From Dromiciops gliroides (lineage: Eukaryota > Chordata > Mammalia > Microbiotheria > Microbiotheriidae): a stretch of 64,000 nt of DNA. Shown one piece after another: positions 9,579 through 20,334 of this stretch (within the stretch, counting starts at the first letter, position 1; every line of letters begins with the position of its first letter). The notes under the pieces are model-generated. The model had not been told where the DNA came from, made no database searches, and saw only the letters and a list, made by a program, of their open reading frames with translations. The position numbers and the translations under genes are program-made. The DNA lies in assembly GCF_019393635.1 (NCBI RefSeq), contig NC_057862.1:156626062-156690061 (forward strand), read 5' to 3'.

Positions 9579-9720
9579 TTTCTTTCTTTCTTTCCTTTTT
9601 TTTTGGTGGGGCAATGAGGGTTAAGTGACTTGCCCAGGGTCACACAGCTAGTAAGTGTCAAGTGTCTGAGGCTAGATTTGAACTCAGATCCTCCTGAATC
9701 CAGGGCTGGTGCTTTATTGG
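9276..9720 (-). mobile_element. SINE type II with giant TTTC/TTCC tail
   Basis: The SINE body is 9,604-9,720 (5'-truncated head). Its tail side is the polypyrimidine tract (TTTC, TTCC, TTTC blocks) from about 9,276 to 9,603. The TSD atgtattatttc lies at 9,264-9,275 and 9,721-9,732, so the whole microsatellite is inside the insertion. Confidence 0.93.
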
Positions 9721-9816
9721 ATGTATTATTTCAACTGATACTCACAACAACTGTGCAGTCATTATTATCCTCATTTTGCAGATGAGGGAAATAAGACTTC
9801 AAGAGGATAAAGGACT

Positions 9817-9960
9817 GGGGTCAGCTAGGTGGCACAGTGGATAGAGCACTGGCCCTGAATTCAGGAAGACCCGAGTTCTAATCTGGCCTCAGACACTTGA
9901 CACTAGCTGTGTGACCCTGGGCAAGTCACTTAATCCCCATTGCCTTGCAAAAAAAAAAAG
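9817..9960 (+). mobile_element. WSINE1-like SINE, type II
   Basis: Lacks the usual cttacta before gctgtgtgac. Ends CCCCATTGCCTTGC plus A11. Exact 15-base TSD at 9,802-9,816 and 9,961-9,975. Confidence 0.95.
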
Positions 9961-10328
9961 AGAGGATAAAGGACTTTCCCACAGCCACAAAGCTAGTGTC
10001 AGAAAGTGTGATTTGATGCCATGTTAATTATTATGATTTTGATATAAGCTATCCAGGCCTTTTGGTTTTTATCCTCCATTCTTTGACCAAATGAGAAAAA
10101 TGTATGTTAAACACCATGCAAACTTTAGAGTACCATCTTAATGATTGTTAACTCTATATATTGACATAGCTTTTAAAAATTCTCTTCCTTATGTTTGGTG
10201 GCATTCAGATAGAAATGGTGGGGAGACAAGTTGCTATCTTACTACTGATCTTTGATGTTTAATGTTTGGTAGATTGTTAAATTGGTTTATCCACCATTTT
10301 ATCTAAAAATTTTAGATTCTCCATCATT

Positions 10329-10650
10329 TTTTTTTTGGTGGGTGGGGGTTTAATTGAACAAAAGGACTGAGAAGCAAATTCATCTTCTTTAGACTCAGAG
10401 TCTACAAGACAATTTCAGTAACAAACAGGACGACGGGCATGACATATCCTTTTTCCTATTTCCACATAGTTTAGTTTGTTCTACTAAGTCTCTCTCTTTT
10501 GAGAGCTTTTCATTCCATATAGTTTGAACATTATGAGTACTTAGTGAGGTGCCATCTATTAACAGTTGTTTTCTTAAATTTGCGTGAGCCAATATCATAG
10601 CTGTATACTCTTGGGCAACCGTTTTGTCTGCAGTGATGCTCTTCCGGGAA
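10329..10650 (-). pseudogene. Processed retrocopy of an unidentified mRNA
   Basis: On the minus strand an open frame of about 90 codons (from about 10,670 to a stop at 10,395) is followed by a 3'UTR-like stretch, ATTAAA near 10,350-10,355 and an A run at about 10,329-10,338. That is the layout of a retrotransposed mRNA. The protein has a helical, hydrophilic look (ILAHANLRKQLLIDGT, EKLSKERDLVEQ). I do not recognise the parent. The 5' boundary is unclear because a plus CORE-SINE starts near 10,655. It could also be a chance ORF next to an A-rich run. Confidence 0.5.
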
Positions 10651-10654
10651 TCAA

Positions 10655-10895
10655 GGCCGCTAAGTGGCACAGAGTGCCGGGCCTGGAGTCAGGAAGACCC
10701 AACTTCAAATCTGGCCTCAGACTTACTCATTCTATTACCTTCCCCTGGACAAGTCATTTGCCCTCTGCCTCAGTTTCCACAACTGTAAGATAGGGGTCAT
10801 AATAGCACCTATCTCACATGGTTATGAAGGTCAAATGAGGTAATATTTGCAAAGAACTTGGCCTAGTGCCTGGCACTTAATGGGTGCTAAGTCAG
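10655..10895 (+). mobile_element. MIR/THER1-type CORE-SINE
   Basis: gctaagtggcacagagtgcc, ggcctggagtcaggaagac, ctgcctcagtttccacaact, then the L2-like tail gtgcctggcacttaatgggt. Confidence 0.9.
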
Positions 10896-10899
10896 TGCT

Positions 10900-11700
10900 T
10901 CCCTTTCCCAAATTTATATGTCAAGGCCATTACTATATCACCCATCAGTCTTTTCTCAAACACCAACCCTTTACAATAGTCTGGTGAGTGGTAGTCTCCT
11001 TGAGAAAAGGGTGTGTCATGTTTCTGAATCAGGCTGGTCTCTGGCTCCTTCATTCTCACCTCCCTGCATGTTCTAGTGAGTTTGTTTTCCTCTAACCCTG
11101 TATTTAGGTTAGATAGTGAGCCCTCGGGGACCACAAAATTGGGAGAGACTTTTAGCTTCCAGAGCCAAAGTTGGCTGGGGTGGGGAGGCTGGGTAGTGCC
11201 CCAGGGCTAGGTGCTGCTACTTTCTCGAAAAAACACAGGAGTACAGGACATGACAGAGCCCCTGTGGGGGTGAGGAGGGTAGGGGGCATTCTCAGAAGAC
11301 TTACAGGAATTGGAGTGGGGGGATCATTGTGGAGAAAGAGCTTCAGTGGTTTATCAGAACTCTATTCATCAGGCTCCTCTAATCACTTCCACCCAGAAAA
11401 CTTGTAGTGCTCAGGAGAGGGCAGGGGAATATCTGATTTCGTACCAGGAACCACCACCAGTGGTTCTGGCTTTTTCAGTTTCCATTCCTAGGTCAGTTGG
11501 AACATGTTTGCTGTTGCTCAGGGAGCCAAAGGCGTCACATTAGCAAGAAGCTTAAGGAGTATTGTTTCTGACCTTGGCGTGTCTTTGTGCCTGGAGGTGG
11601 CCTGGTTTACTATTAGCAGGGGTAGCCTGTATATCCACAAGGACCTGAGAGGAAGCAGCTGACTTGGGAGTGTTGCTCGCAGGAGACTCTATGGGAGGTT
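10900..11700. other. No recognised feature
   Basis: Relatively GC-rich, repeat-poor sequence. Short frames on both strands lack recognisable domains. A minus-strand frame at 11,552-11,700 continues into the CT repeat and is not credible as a gene. Confidence 0.5.
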
Positions 11701-11701
11701 T

Positions 11702-11985
11702 TCTTTTATTTTCTCTCTTTCTCTCTCTCTTCCCCTCTCTCTTCCTCTCTCTCTTCCCCTCTCTCTTCCTCTCTCTCTTCCCCTCTCTCTTCCTCTCTCT
11801 CTTCCTCTCTCTCTTCCTCTCTCTCCCCCTCTCTCTCCCGCTCTCTCTCCCGCTCTCTCTCCCGCTCTCTCTCCCCCCCTCTCCCTCTCTCTTTCTCTCT
11901 CTCTCCCTTTCTCCTTTCCTTCCCCTTCTCCCTTCCTTCCCTTCCTTCCTTCCGTCCCCATCTCTCCCTCCCTGTGTCTCTCTGT
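11702..11985. repeat. (CT)n/(CCCTCT)n polypyrimidine tract
   Basis: Almost purine-free on the plus strand, with repeating cctctctctt and ctctctctcccg units. Long Arg/Glu-rich minus ORFs here are repeat artefacts. Confidence 0.97.
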
Positions 11986-12039
11986 GTGTCTGTTTCTCTC
12001 TCTCTCTGTGTCTGTTTGTCTCTCTGTCTTTCTGTCTTT

Positions 12040-12090
<51 letters not shown>

Positions 12091-12108
12091 TCTCTCTCTC
12101 TCTCCTTC
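11986..12108. repeat. (TG)n microsatellite
   Basis: Uninterrupted TG run about 12,043-12,089, flanked by CT-rich repeats. Confidence 0.97.
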
Positions 12109-12244
12109 CCTGCACACTTGTCTTCTCTTGGCCACAGTGGACTCACTTAGAGAGGAGCTCAATCCAAGCTCTATAAACCAGTTTCTTGTCTTTCCAATGA
12201 CATTCTAAGAAGGTTCTTTTCTAAAGCAGAGAGACTCCACATTC

Positions 12245-12330
12245 AGCAATGTTTGTTGAGTTTCTGCTCAATACAAGGCACTGGGCTAGGGCCCAGGGAG
12301 ACAAAGTTATATAACAAGGTTGCTCTATCC
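12245..12330 (-). mobile_element. L2 3' end
   Basis: gcaatgtttgttgagtttct, aaggcactgggctaggg, cagggagacaaagtt: reverse L2 terminus. Confidence 0.65.
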
Positions 12331-12489
12331 CCACTCTGAGCATCAGATCTGTTAACATTTTTCTCATTTAAAATGCCCTGGTATCCTGAAGGGGCTGGGG
12401 TATTTTCTTTATCTGTCATTGGCAGGAGCACCCTCTGATTGTGTTCCTCCCATTTTGAGGGGTTGAGTGGGGAGCACCCCAATTCCATT

Positions 12490-13245
12490 TAACCACTTAA
12501 CATCAGATTAACTGTTACAAAAGTTTATCCACTTCAAAGAGGTAGCAAAAACAAACACACATACATTTTCTCCATCACCTCTGGAGCATAATCCCCTCCT
12601 GAATCCTCCTCAGTCTCTAGGGAGATAGGGGTAGAGCGGAAATTAGATTCACAGTTTAGCTCAATTCTTAGAAAGCATTCATCTGGCCCTGTGGGGCTAG
12701 TATTTGTAGATGGTAACTCTCCTGGGATACCTTAGTGGCCTAGCTGTAATGCTTAGCCTGGATTCTCAGACATTCAGCTTCCAGTGGCTTGAACATTGCC
12801 CTTCTTGCCCCCCTGCCAAAAAAAGGGAGTGAGATTCGAGACTTTATTCTTGCACTTAGAAGAAAAATGAACAAATAAAAAAGACCAAAGACCCAAGTCT
12901 GTTTTTCAAGGCCACATTGGGTCCAAGTAGGGTTAGGAGGTAGCCTGTGGGTCCCTTCCCCTTTACTGCGTGGTCTCACGGTCTGTAAGGAAGGAGTCAC
13001 TTTCACTGTCATACCCAAATGCAGCAAAAGCCACAAAGATCCTGTGTTAGGCCATTTTAAAGACTATTCTGGAAATGCAGCCAATGGAAAAAGGCTGCTC
13101 CCAATCATGTGGTAGACCAGTACAGTATGTTCACACACGTTTCAGGCCTTTAGTCTCCTGGAATCAGGTCCCCAGCATCTTCCATGTGAATGACGCCATC
13201 TTGGCATGCACCAAACCCCCTTGAAAGATGGAAAAACAATTTAGT
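12490..13245. other. Repeat-poor stretch, nothing named
   Basis: No motif, domain or known repeat recognised. A minus-strand frame at 12,740-13,036 has no recognisable content. Confidence 0.5.
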
Positions 13246-13249
13246 TTTT

Positions 13250-13378
13250 GCCCAAGCTGGCTAGGTGATACAGTGGATAGGACATAGAGACTTAGAGTCA
13301 GGAAGACCTGAGTTCAGATTCTATTTCAAGCACTTACTAACTATGTAACCCTGGACAAGTCTCTTGCCATTTCCCTGC
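13250..13378 (+). mobile_element. CORE-SINE, diverged
   Basis: ggctaggtgatacagtggat, gagtcaggaagacctgagtt, ctatgtaaccctggacaagt. Confidence 0.8.
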
Positions 13379-13401
13379 TTTTCCACTGAAATTCTAACGG
13401 A

Positions 13402-13705
13402 GCTCAGCAGCAAGAGGTAGAGAGAGAAATTCTATTTAAAATAACTGCAGACAATATAAAATATTTGGGAGTCTACCTGTCAAGACAAATCCAGGAACTC
13501 TATGAAAACAATTACAAAACACTTTTCATGCAAATAAAACCAGATCTAAATAACTGGAAAAATATCAATTGCTCAAGGATAGGCCAAGCTAATATAATAA
13601 AAATGACAGTTTGACCTAAATTAATGTACTTATTCAGTGCGATGCCAACCAGACTACCTAAAAATTATTTTATAGAGCTAGAAAAAATAAGAAAAGAGGT
13701 CAGTG
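13402..13705 (+). pseudogene. L1 ORF2 fragment (after the RT catalytic core)
   Basis: A single frame reads NIKYLGVYLSRQIQELY, LNNWKNINCSRIGQANIIKM and LPKNYFIELEKI, matching the L1 ORF2p segment KYLGIxL...WKNIPCSxxGRxNIxKM...LPxxFFxELEK. An in-frame TGA follows IIKMTV near 13,613. Truncated at both ends; the frame diverges after about 13,705. Confidence 0.93.
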
Positions 13706-14032
13706 GCACTCTCAAATCCCAAAGACCCCTCGTAGCAGTGGGCTCACAGTTTATATGCCCTGGAAGAGCAGGTGTTCCTGAGGGTGCCAATGATCTTTGG
13801 TTAACAATTAATAAAAAAATGAATATTATAATGACATGTGGGTTCATTCTAATGAGGGTCTTGGAGATACATCACCCATGTCATGGCCAAAGAGACTTAT
13901 CAATTTTCATATCACCTGTCAATGTGGTAATAGAAGCCAAATTGCCAAGGTTGAGGTAGAATAGATAATAAGTGGACTTGGTTAATAGAGTCAAACTGTT
14001 GTAACTTGTTTAGGAGTAAAGGGACCATAACT
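13706..14032. other. Unassigned, leading into dispersed repeat A
   Basis: No recognisable motif. The open frame from the L1 fragment runs on to 13,959 by chance. Confidence 0.5.
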
Positions 14033-14175
14033 TGGCTAATAGACGATTATTATTTACTTCTCTCTAAGGTGTTAATAATTTAATAGATTAATGTATTGCC
14101 CTCTCAGTAACATTTGTATTTAAGACCATCTTCCTGGAAATAATACCTAATTCCAAATAACTAAATCTCGAATGG
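14033..14175. repeat. Diverged direct repeat, copy A
   Basis: Aligns by eye with 15,581-15,725 over its length with small indels: ggcta-tagac-attattatt, ctctaaggt-ttaa, ttaatgtatt, cctggaaataat. Not a SINE, L1 or L2 that I recognise. Confidence 0.75.
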
Positions 14176-14484
14176 TAATAATAGTAGCATCTAGGGAAAG
14201 ATGTTTACTTTAGAAAATAATACAAGCTTTTTGCTTCTTCAAGCCACTAGGTCATCCCCCTAGTTGTGGACCATATTTAAAAAAAAACAAAACTCCTTCC
14301 CCTGTGACCTGTGTCCATGAAATCCTAGCTTCATTCATTCCAGCTGTGAACTCTTTCCTAGACTTTAAAGCCCATGGGTCAGGGAGGAGGCCTGGAATTC
14401 TTCTGTATCTTGGATTATCCTGCTCCTCGTGTTTCAATAGGCACATGAACATGAATCTTTCATTTCAGGGTTGCTACTGAGTAT

Positions 14485-14955
14485 AGAATCTGTTTGGCTT
14501 TTAAAGCCCTTCCTAACCTGCCCCTTTCCTGCATTTTCAATCTGCTTACATTTTACTTCCCTCCGCTTACTCTGCCATCCAGTGACACTGATCTCCTTCT
14601 GTTTCTTGCACGGGGCACTCTCCCGACTCCAGATATTTCTATCTGTACTGTCCCCCATGCCTGGAACTCTCTCCTTCCTCATCTCTCCCTCCTGACCTCC
14701 CTGGCTTCTTTCAGATTTCAGTTAAGTTCTATGTTCTACAAGAAGCTTTTCTGAGTCATCCTTAATCTTTATGCCTTCCCTCTGGGGTCATCTCCAATTG
14801 GTCCCCCATATATCTCATTTATTCATATTGCACGTTATCTCCCTCATTAGATTGTGGGTTTCTTGAGAACAGGGACTGTCATTTGTTCTTTGTATCCTTA
14901 GTGTTGACCTGGCATGTAGTAGATACTTAATAAAATGCTTGTTGATTTGATGGAA
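14485..14955 (+). mobile_element. L2 3' part
   Basis: tttaaagcccttcctaacct, catgcctggaactctctcct, ttcagatttcagttaagttc, ttctacaagaagctttt, gattgtgggtttcttgagaa, tacttaataaaatgcttgtt: colinear with the L2 3' region. Confidence 0.92.
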
Positions 14956-14956
14956 C

Positions 14957-15454
14957 TTGACTGGTTCTTGGGCAATGTTTAGCCTTAGACTAGAAATAAG
15001 GAAAATTGGCCTCTTATATACCTGTGCCTTTCTGTTCCTCTCCTGCTGTGCACCAGTGCTCTCTCCTCTTCTATCCCTCTTTCTCCTATCTTCTCATAAA
15101 GTATCCCAAGCTCTGACCTTTCTTTCATTCACATCAACACTTCTGTTCATCATCTAATTCCTTCATGGTCTCGATCTGTTCTCTGATAACCTGATAGTTA
15201 CCATTAGGGTTGTCAAATAGAAGAGTAAACACTTGGGACTTTCACTCCAAAAAGAGGGCTCTAGTCTTAGCTCCTGGGAATCCCATTTCCCCTTTAGGAA
15301 GGGTTCTATGATCTCATTGGCATAGGGAATGCTCAGGAATGAAAACATCCTCTAGCTTTGTAGGTTGGCACCTTCTCTGAAACTTAGAATCTTAAATGCT
15401 AAGAGGTTAAGTGATGTCCAAGGTGAGACTAGCCCCAGATCTTGCTAGCTCTTA
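14957..15454. other. Mostly unassigned
   Basis: 15,300-15,425 contains ctctgaaact, aatgctaagaggttaagtga and tccaaggtgag, a faint reverse CORE-like pattern. The rest is not identified. Confidence 0.4.
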
Positions 15455-15575
15455 TGGAAGTTCTCCTTCTTCTTATATAAAATGGAGATAACAATGACCA
15501 TACCTTCACTGGGTTTTTGAGGGGGGTCACATGGGATAACAGGTGAAGTGCCTTTAAAATTGTAAAGCCCCAAAT
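15455..15575 (+). mobile_element. MIR tail, diverged
   Basis: tataaaatggagataacaat, gtgaagtgcctttaaaattg: tail of a plus CORE-SINE. Confidence 0.5.
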
Positions 15576-15580
15576 ACACA

Positions 15581-15725
15581 TAGGCTAGTAGACCATTATT
15601 ATTCACCTCTAAGGTATTAAGAACTTGTTAATAGCTTAATGTATTACTCTCTTAGCTAACATATTTACATTTTAAGACTGCCTGGAAATAATATGCCATC
15701 CCAAAGGACTGAATTTCTATTGATG
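15581..15725. repeat. Diverged direct repeat, copy B
   Basis: Same orientation as 14,033-14,175, about 1.55 kb downstream. Confidence 0.75.
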
Positions 15726-16530
15726 GAATTTGAAACATCAGGTCAAAAATGTAGAGGTGGGGAAAAAGAAAAGTGGTTTTTTTCCAGGGCTCCTCAAATT
15801 ATATACACTTTTCCTTTTTATGTCAGGCCTCATTTTTGACAAATGGTCTGCATTTGCAAGACAGCTGGCTGGGGTTAGGGCTGCAACTTGAGGCAGCTGA
15901 ATCAGAGGGAAGCTAACTGGCCCACCCAGTTACTCCATGACCTTGGCCAAATGAGCACAGTGATCTTTTAGGGCTGACAAGCCCCAGTTACAGACAACAG
16001 AGTGGATTTTTCAGGAGCTACACCATTTTGTATCAAGAACATCAAATGTTCCCATTTGAGGAGGTGACCTGGTGTTGAACTTGAGAAAACACAGGTTTCC
16101 CCTTTTGCTTCCTCAGTGTCCAAGAAGGCTTAGAAGCAAATCATTTTGGTCCCTTTTGGTCCTGTACAGGACATATCCTTGTGGTTAGATTTCCCTATCC
16201 CACCCTCCCATTCCCTGCTTTTTAAGTAGCTTCCTCTCTATATGACCAGTTGAGATGTGTACTTTGTTCCACATGGCACTAAACACAAGAAAGACCTTCC
16301 TAGATCTGGGATGCTCCAAAGCAGCTCTTCTTAGAGGCAGCAACCAGATGAAACACCCTATTTGCAAAGCCTGTCCTACCTGAAGAGTCTGACTCTTGTT
16401 CTCAGCTGCATACTCTGAGCTGTGTCTCACAAGCACTTCGTGGGAATGTTGTGAAGAATATATGAAAGATTGTATAATCTAAATCTTATTGTTTACTGTC
16501 TCAGGGAAGGGGGAGGGGAAGGAGGAAAGG
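15726..16530. other. Repeat-poor stretch, nothing named
   Basis: No known repeat recognised. A minus-strand frame at 16,185-16,436 has no recognisable domain. Confidence 0.5.
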
Positions 16531-16545
16531 AGGGATAGCATTTGT

Positions 16546-16696
16546 TTTTGTTGTTTGTTTTTGGTGAGGCAATTGGGGTTAAGTGACTTGCCCAAGGTCA
16601 CACAGCTAAGTGTCAAATGTCTGAGGCCGAATTTGAACTCGGGTCCTCCTGAATCCAGGGCCGGTACTCTATCTACTGCACCACCTAGCTGCCCCC
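16546..16696 (-). mobile_element. WSINE1-like SINE, type I
   Basis: Exact 15-base TSD agggatagcatttgt at 16,531-16,545 and 16,697-16,711. Confidence 0.96.
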
Positions 16697-16937
16697 AGGG
16701 ATAGCATTTGTAACTCAAAACTTTAAATAAAAATGTTTACTATGAAAAAAAAGAATATATGAAAGATGAGGAGCTTGGTAAAAGTCTTTGAGTCCAAGTT
16801 CAGAGAATACAGTTGAGCCATACAAGTAAGATTCCTCAGGTAGAGAAGTGCCGTGGCAAGGTCATCCCATCTTTCCTGATAACCTTGGGCAGAGCATTCT
16901 GACACAGTTCTTTCTTGCTGAGGTTGAGTTCTATTTC

Positions 16938-16996
16938 AGTCAAGTAGGTGATATAGTAGATAGATCACTGAGCCTGGAGTTAGGAAGTCCTGAGGT
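16938..16996 (+). mobile_element. CORE-SINE head fragment
   Basis: caagtaggtgatatagtaga, gcctggagttaggaagtcc, then broken by the next SINE. Confidence 0.7.
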
Positions 16997-16997
16997 G

Positions 16998-17175
16998 GAA
17001 GCAGCTAGGTGGTGCAGTTGATAAAGAACCAGCCGTGGATTCAGGAGGACCTGACTTCAAATCTGGCCTCAGACACTTGACACTAGCTGTGTGACTTTGG
17101 GCAAGTCACTTAACCCCAATTGCCTCACCAAAACCAAAAAAAAAAAAAACCCCCAACAAAACAAAACAAAAACAA
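16998..17175 (+). mobile_element. WSINE1-like SINE, type I
   Basis: Ends CCCCAATTGCCTCACC with an impure A tail (caaaacaaaac). The head carries ataaag, a type II-like variant, so it is intermediate. No clear TSD. Confidence 0.92.
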
Positions 17176-17429
17176 ATGCTAGTTATCAGGACTAGTTGAA
17201 CTAGTCCCATCACATCTTCCTCTACTCAGCAACAGGATGATTCCTTATTTCAACTGGCACTTGAGGGATATGAGACTGTAGCAAAATGAGATTAAAAGAG
17301 AAGCTCAGAGATCATAAGAAAACAAGTTAAAGAATAGCAGGGGTGGACGTTGTGGCTTGCTCAGCAAGAAAAACTTTCATTTAATAACTTCGGAAGTCAG
17401 GGGATTTTTGAAGATGCTCAAATGAAGGC

Positions 17430-17595
17430 AGTGTAATCTGATGGAATAATACTGGATTTGGCATGCAGGAGAACTGGGGTCTAGTCTCAGCTCTATGCTT
17501 GAGCAATTCTCTGATAAATCACGGCCCTTCTCTGAGCCCCCTTTTACTGGTCTATAAAATGAAGTGGTTATGATCTCTATGATTCTTTTCAATGA
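17430..17595 (+). mobile_element. MIR
   Basis: aatactggatttggcatgca, ctcagctctatgcttgagca, tctataaaatgaagtggtta. Confidence 0.75.
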
Positions 17596-17789
17596 GAATA
17601 CTTTTCTTCTTTTTTTTCCAAAGTGGGAGGGGAAGTCTGAAAGAAGAAAAATTAGATTTTGAAGTGAAAAAATAAATCTTTTACAAAGACAAGTAAAATG
17701 CTGCTATTAAATTTTGTTCTCATTCCTACTAAGATACTACTCTGTGGAAAAATTGATATACTAAATTCTTTTGCACACATTTCATAGAA

Positions 17790-18045
17790 CTATGATAATG
17801 ATAGCTTCTATATAGTGCTTTAAGACTTAAAAATCACTTTCTAAAAATTCTCATTGTAATCACACAATAATCCTGGGAGGGAGGTACTGTTATTATTCCC
17901 ATTTCATAGATAAAGGAACTGAATTAGGTAAAGGTAAAGAGACTTGCCCAGGTCATAGCTAAAGGAAGTATCTGAATCTGAATTTGAACTTGCTTCTTCC
18001 TGACTATAGATCCAATGTTCTTTTTTTGTGTGCCACCTAGTCACC
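17790..18045 (-). mobile_element. MIR
   Basis: gatagcttctatatagtgct, aatcctgggagggaggtact, agacttgcccaggtcatagc, gtgccacctagtcacc. Confidence 0.88.
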
Positions 18046-18049
18046 AGTA

Positions 18050-18312
18050 TAAGGGCAACTAGGTGGTTTAGTGGACAGAGTGCAGGGCCTAGAGTCAAGA
18101 AGACTCATCTTCCCAAGTTCAAATCCGGCCTCAGATACTTACTAGCTGTATGACCCAAGGCAAATCTCTTAGCACTTTTTGCCTCAGTTTCCTCATCTAT
18201 GAAACGAGCTAGGGAAGGAAATGGCTAACCACTCCAGTGTCTTTGCCAAGAAAACCCCAAAAGGGGTCATGAAGAGTTGAACATGACTGAGAAGAATGAA
18301 CAATAATAATAT
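18050..18312 (+). mobile_element. MAR1-type SINE
   Basis: tRNA-like head, CORE body, then the MAR1 tail aaggaaatggctaaccactc, tgccaagaaaaccccaaaag, gggtcatgaagagttgaaca. Confidence 0.93.
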
Positions 18313-18394
18313 GACAATATTCTCACCAATGTGACAATAAATTAAAGCAATGCACATTTTGGAAAAATCTATAAGGAAAGGAAGAAATGTATGA

Positions 18395-18434
18395 GAGAGG
18401 GAGAGAGGAAGAAGGGAGGGAGGGGGGAGGGAGG

Positions 18435-18472
<38 letters not shown>
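18395..18472. repeat. (GGGA)n(GA)n purine tract
   Basis: gagagggagagagg, ggagggaggg, then a GA run. Confidence 0.95.
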
Positions 18473-18473
<1 letters not shown>

Positions 18474-18684
18474 AAGGAGTGGTAAAACCTAATAATCAAG
18501 TATTCATTTAGGAGAATTTATTTTAAATGAACCTCTTGAAACTATAGGAATCCATAAGTACTAAGAAATTCTTTAAAATATATACCTTAAAAAGATGAGC
18601 TTAAAAATGAGTGAGAAGGAATTATTTATGATAAATGTGATACAAATGAAAGCATTATAAGATAGTTAGAACCTTTTGGTGTTT

Positions 18685-18850
18685 CGCAGGATTTAGAGCT
18701 GTAAGGGACTCTAGAGACTAATTAGTCTCCCATCCTCACTCTGTCTTAATTTTACAGATGAATAAATGGGCCCAGTGGGGAAGTGACATTTCTAAGGTCA
18801 CACAACCAGAGGTTAAACCAGGTTTTCTTTCCACTATGCTATTCCCTTTA
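18685..18850 (-). mobile_element. CORE-SINE with CR1/L3-like tail
   Basis: Begins gatttagagctgtaagggac (CR1/L3-like tail, reversed), then ttttacagatgaataaatgg and aaggtcacacaaccagagg. Confidence 0.72.
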
Positions 18851-19181
18851 AGTATTTTTTTAGACATTCCTTTCATTCTCATGGCATTTCAGCTAGGTCA
18901 TTTTAGGAAAGGAGAGAGCTATATGATTCCATTTTTTCCTGACTCAAGTCACTTTCTAAGTGACTTAGGACCTTCCCCACTTAGGAAGTTAGGGATGGAG
19001 TGGAGAGGAAAGCCATTTATTCAAATTTCCAGCCTCTTAATCTACTAGACCATGTGATCTAAAAATCATAATGTTTGCAGACTTCACATTTCTCTGGTTG
19101 CAAACTGGTAAAGAATACTAGTACAAGATAAGTTTATTCCAAATGAATAGTGAAGGCCAACCTGGTTAAAAATAAAAAATT
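18851..19181. other. Nothing recognised
   Basis: AT-rich sequence without identifiable repeat or gene. Confidence 0.5.
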
Positions 19182-19327
19182 AGGGGCAGCTAGGTGGCAC
19201 AGTGGATAAAGCACTGGCCCTGGATTCAGGAGGACCTGAGTTCAAATCCGGACTCAGACACTTGACACTTACTAGCTGTGTGACCCTGGGCATGTCACTT
19301 AACCCTCATTGCCCTGCGGGAAAAATT
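19182..19327 (+). mobile_element. WSINE1-like SINE, type II
   Basis: Complete head with aaagcac and attcagg. Ends CCCTCATTGCCCTGC. The tail runs into a TA/CATACA tract. Confidence 0.94.
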
Positions 19328-19395
19328 ATATATATACATATACATACACACATGTATACACGTATACATACACACACATGTATGTATGTATGTAT
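19328..19395. repeat. (TATATACA)n microsatellite at SINE tail
   Basis: tatatatacatatacataca, then tgtatgtatgtatg. Confidence 0.92.
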
Positions 19396-19805
19396 TTGTT
19401 GCCTGGTACATGTTTACAAGGTAGTTTTAAAGAATCCCTGGGAAAATGTCAAGGAATCAGCTTAGCCTCTTGGTGTTCTACCATTGTGATTTCTCCTTCT
19501 CTTTGGTTTACCAAGGCTTCTAGGATATTGGCATAAAATTTGGGAATTTTGCTTGGGAAGACTGCTCTCAGGTCTCACTACCTACTTAAAATTGTAATCC
19601 CTTGTGACCTCTAAAGTAAGGATGATTACATAAGCAGAAGGATCTCTAAATCAAAGGCTGCTTAAAGTTTTCCTGGTATCAGAAGGTATTCTGGGCCATG
19701 TTTCTCTGTAAGGTTATCAAGTGTGTACTCATCATGTGAAACTTAGCATTACCTGGCACACAATGACTTTCTGCAATTTTAAATACTCTGATTATTCCAA
19801 ATACT
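19396..19805. other. Nothing recognised
   Basis: No repeat or coding signal identified. Confidence 0.5.
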
Positions 19806-19940
19806 CTGAGGTAGCTGGAAGACCACTAGTATTATTTTTAGAAGAACTAGGCTTCAATCTTGCCTCTGTTACTCACTGTGTGACTGTGGGCAAGCCAGTG
19901 AACCTTAGTTTTCTGCCTCTATAAAATTGGGACAGTGGTA
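19806..19940 (+). mobile_element. MIR
   Basis: aactaggcttcaatcttgcc, actcactgtgtgactgtggg, ctctataaaattggg. Confidence 0.82.
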
Positions 19941-20039
19941 ATAGATATTAGCCACCTTTCCCACCTTTCCATCAAATCTATAACCTTGATGGATATACCT
20001 TCCAAGATTGTTAAATATAATTTTTCTTCATGTGTTTTT

Positions 20040-20330
20040 TTAGCTCATCCAAATTGGCCTTTTGCCTGTTTCTCACAGAGGGCACTCAGTCCTCCATTTT
20101 TGTACTCCTTGCCAGGAATGTACTCATGCCTCACTGTTGCCTGCTGGAAGCCTTAATTTCCTTCCGATTTAGCTCAAGCACTGTCTCCTACATGAGGCTG
20201 TTTCCCATAACAGAATGTAACATCCTTGTAGGTAGGAACCACTTCATTTTTGTCTTTGTATTTCCAGGCCCTACCTTGGGAAGCCTGGCTCGGTTCAAAA
20301 TAGGTAATTAATAAATGCTTGCTGATGGAT
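20040..20330 (+). mobile_element. L2 3' part
   Basis: gccaggaatgtactcatgcc, tttagctcaagcactgtctc, gaatgtaacatccttgtagg, attaataaatgcttgctgat. Confidence 0.85.
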
Positions 20331-20334
20331 TCAC

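Larger units (their letters stand above)
9205..10020 (-). mobile_element. MIR host of two SINE insertions
   Basis: Flanking and intervening bases read as reverse MIR: taataacaacaatgctggac, ctcacaacaactgtgcag, attttgcagatgagggaaa, then acagccacaaagctagt. Confidence 0.75.

Noticed and set aside
9105..9661. Long Lys/Arg/Glu/Gly-rich and Ser/Phe/Leu-rich open frames on both strands
   Set aside because: They are translations of the TTTC/TTCC tract, which lacks stops in most frames.
11552..12176. Arg/Glu-rich minus frames and Ser/Leu-rich plus frames up to 187 codons
   Set aside because: Simple-repeat artefacts of the CT and TG tracts; no codon or domain signal outside them.
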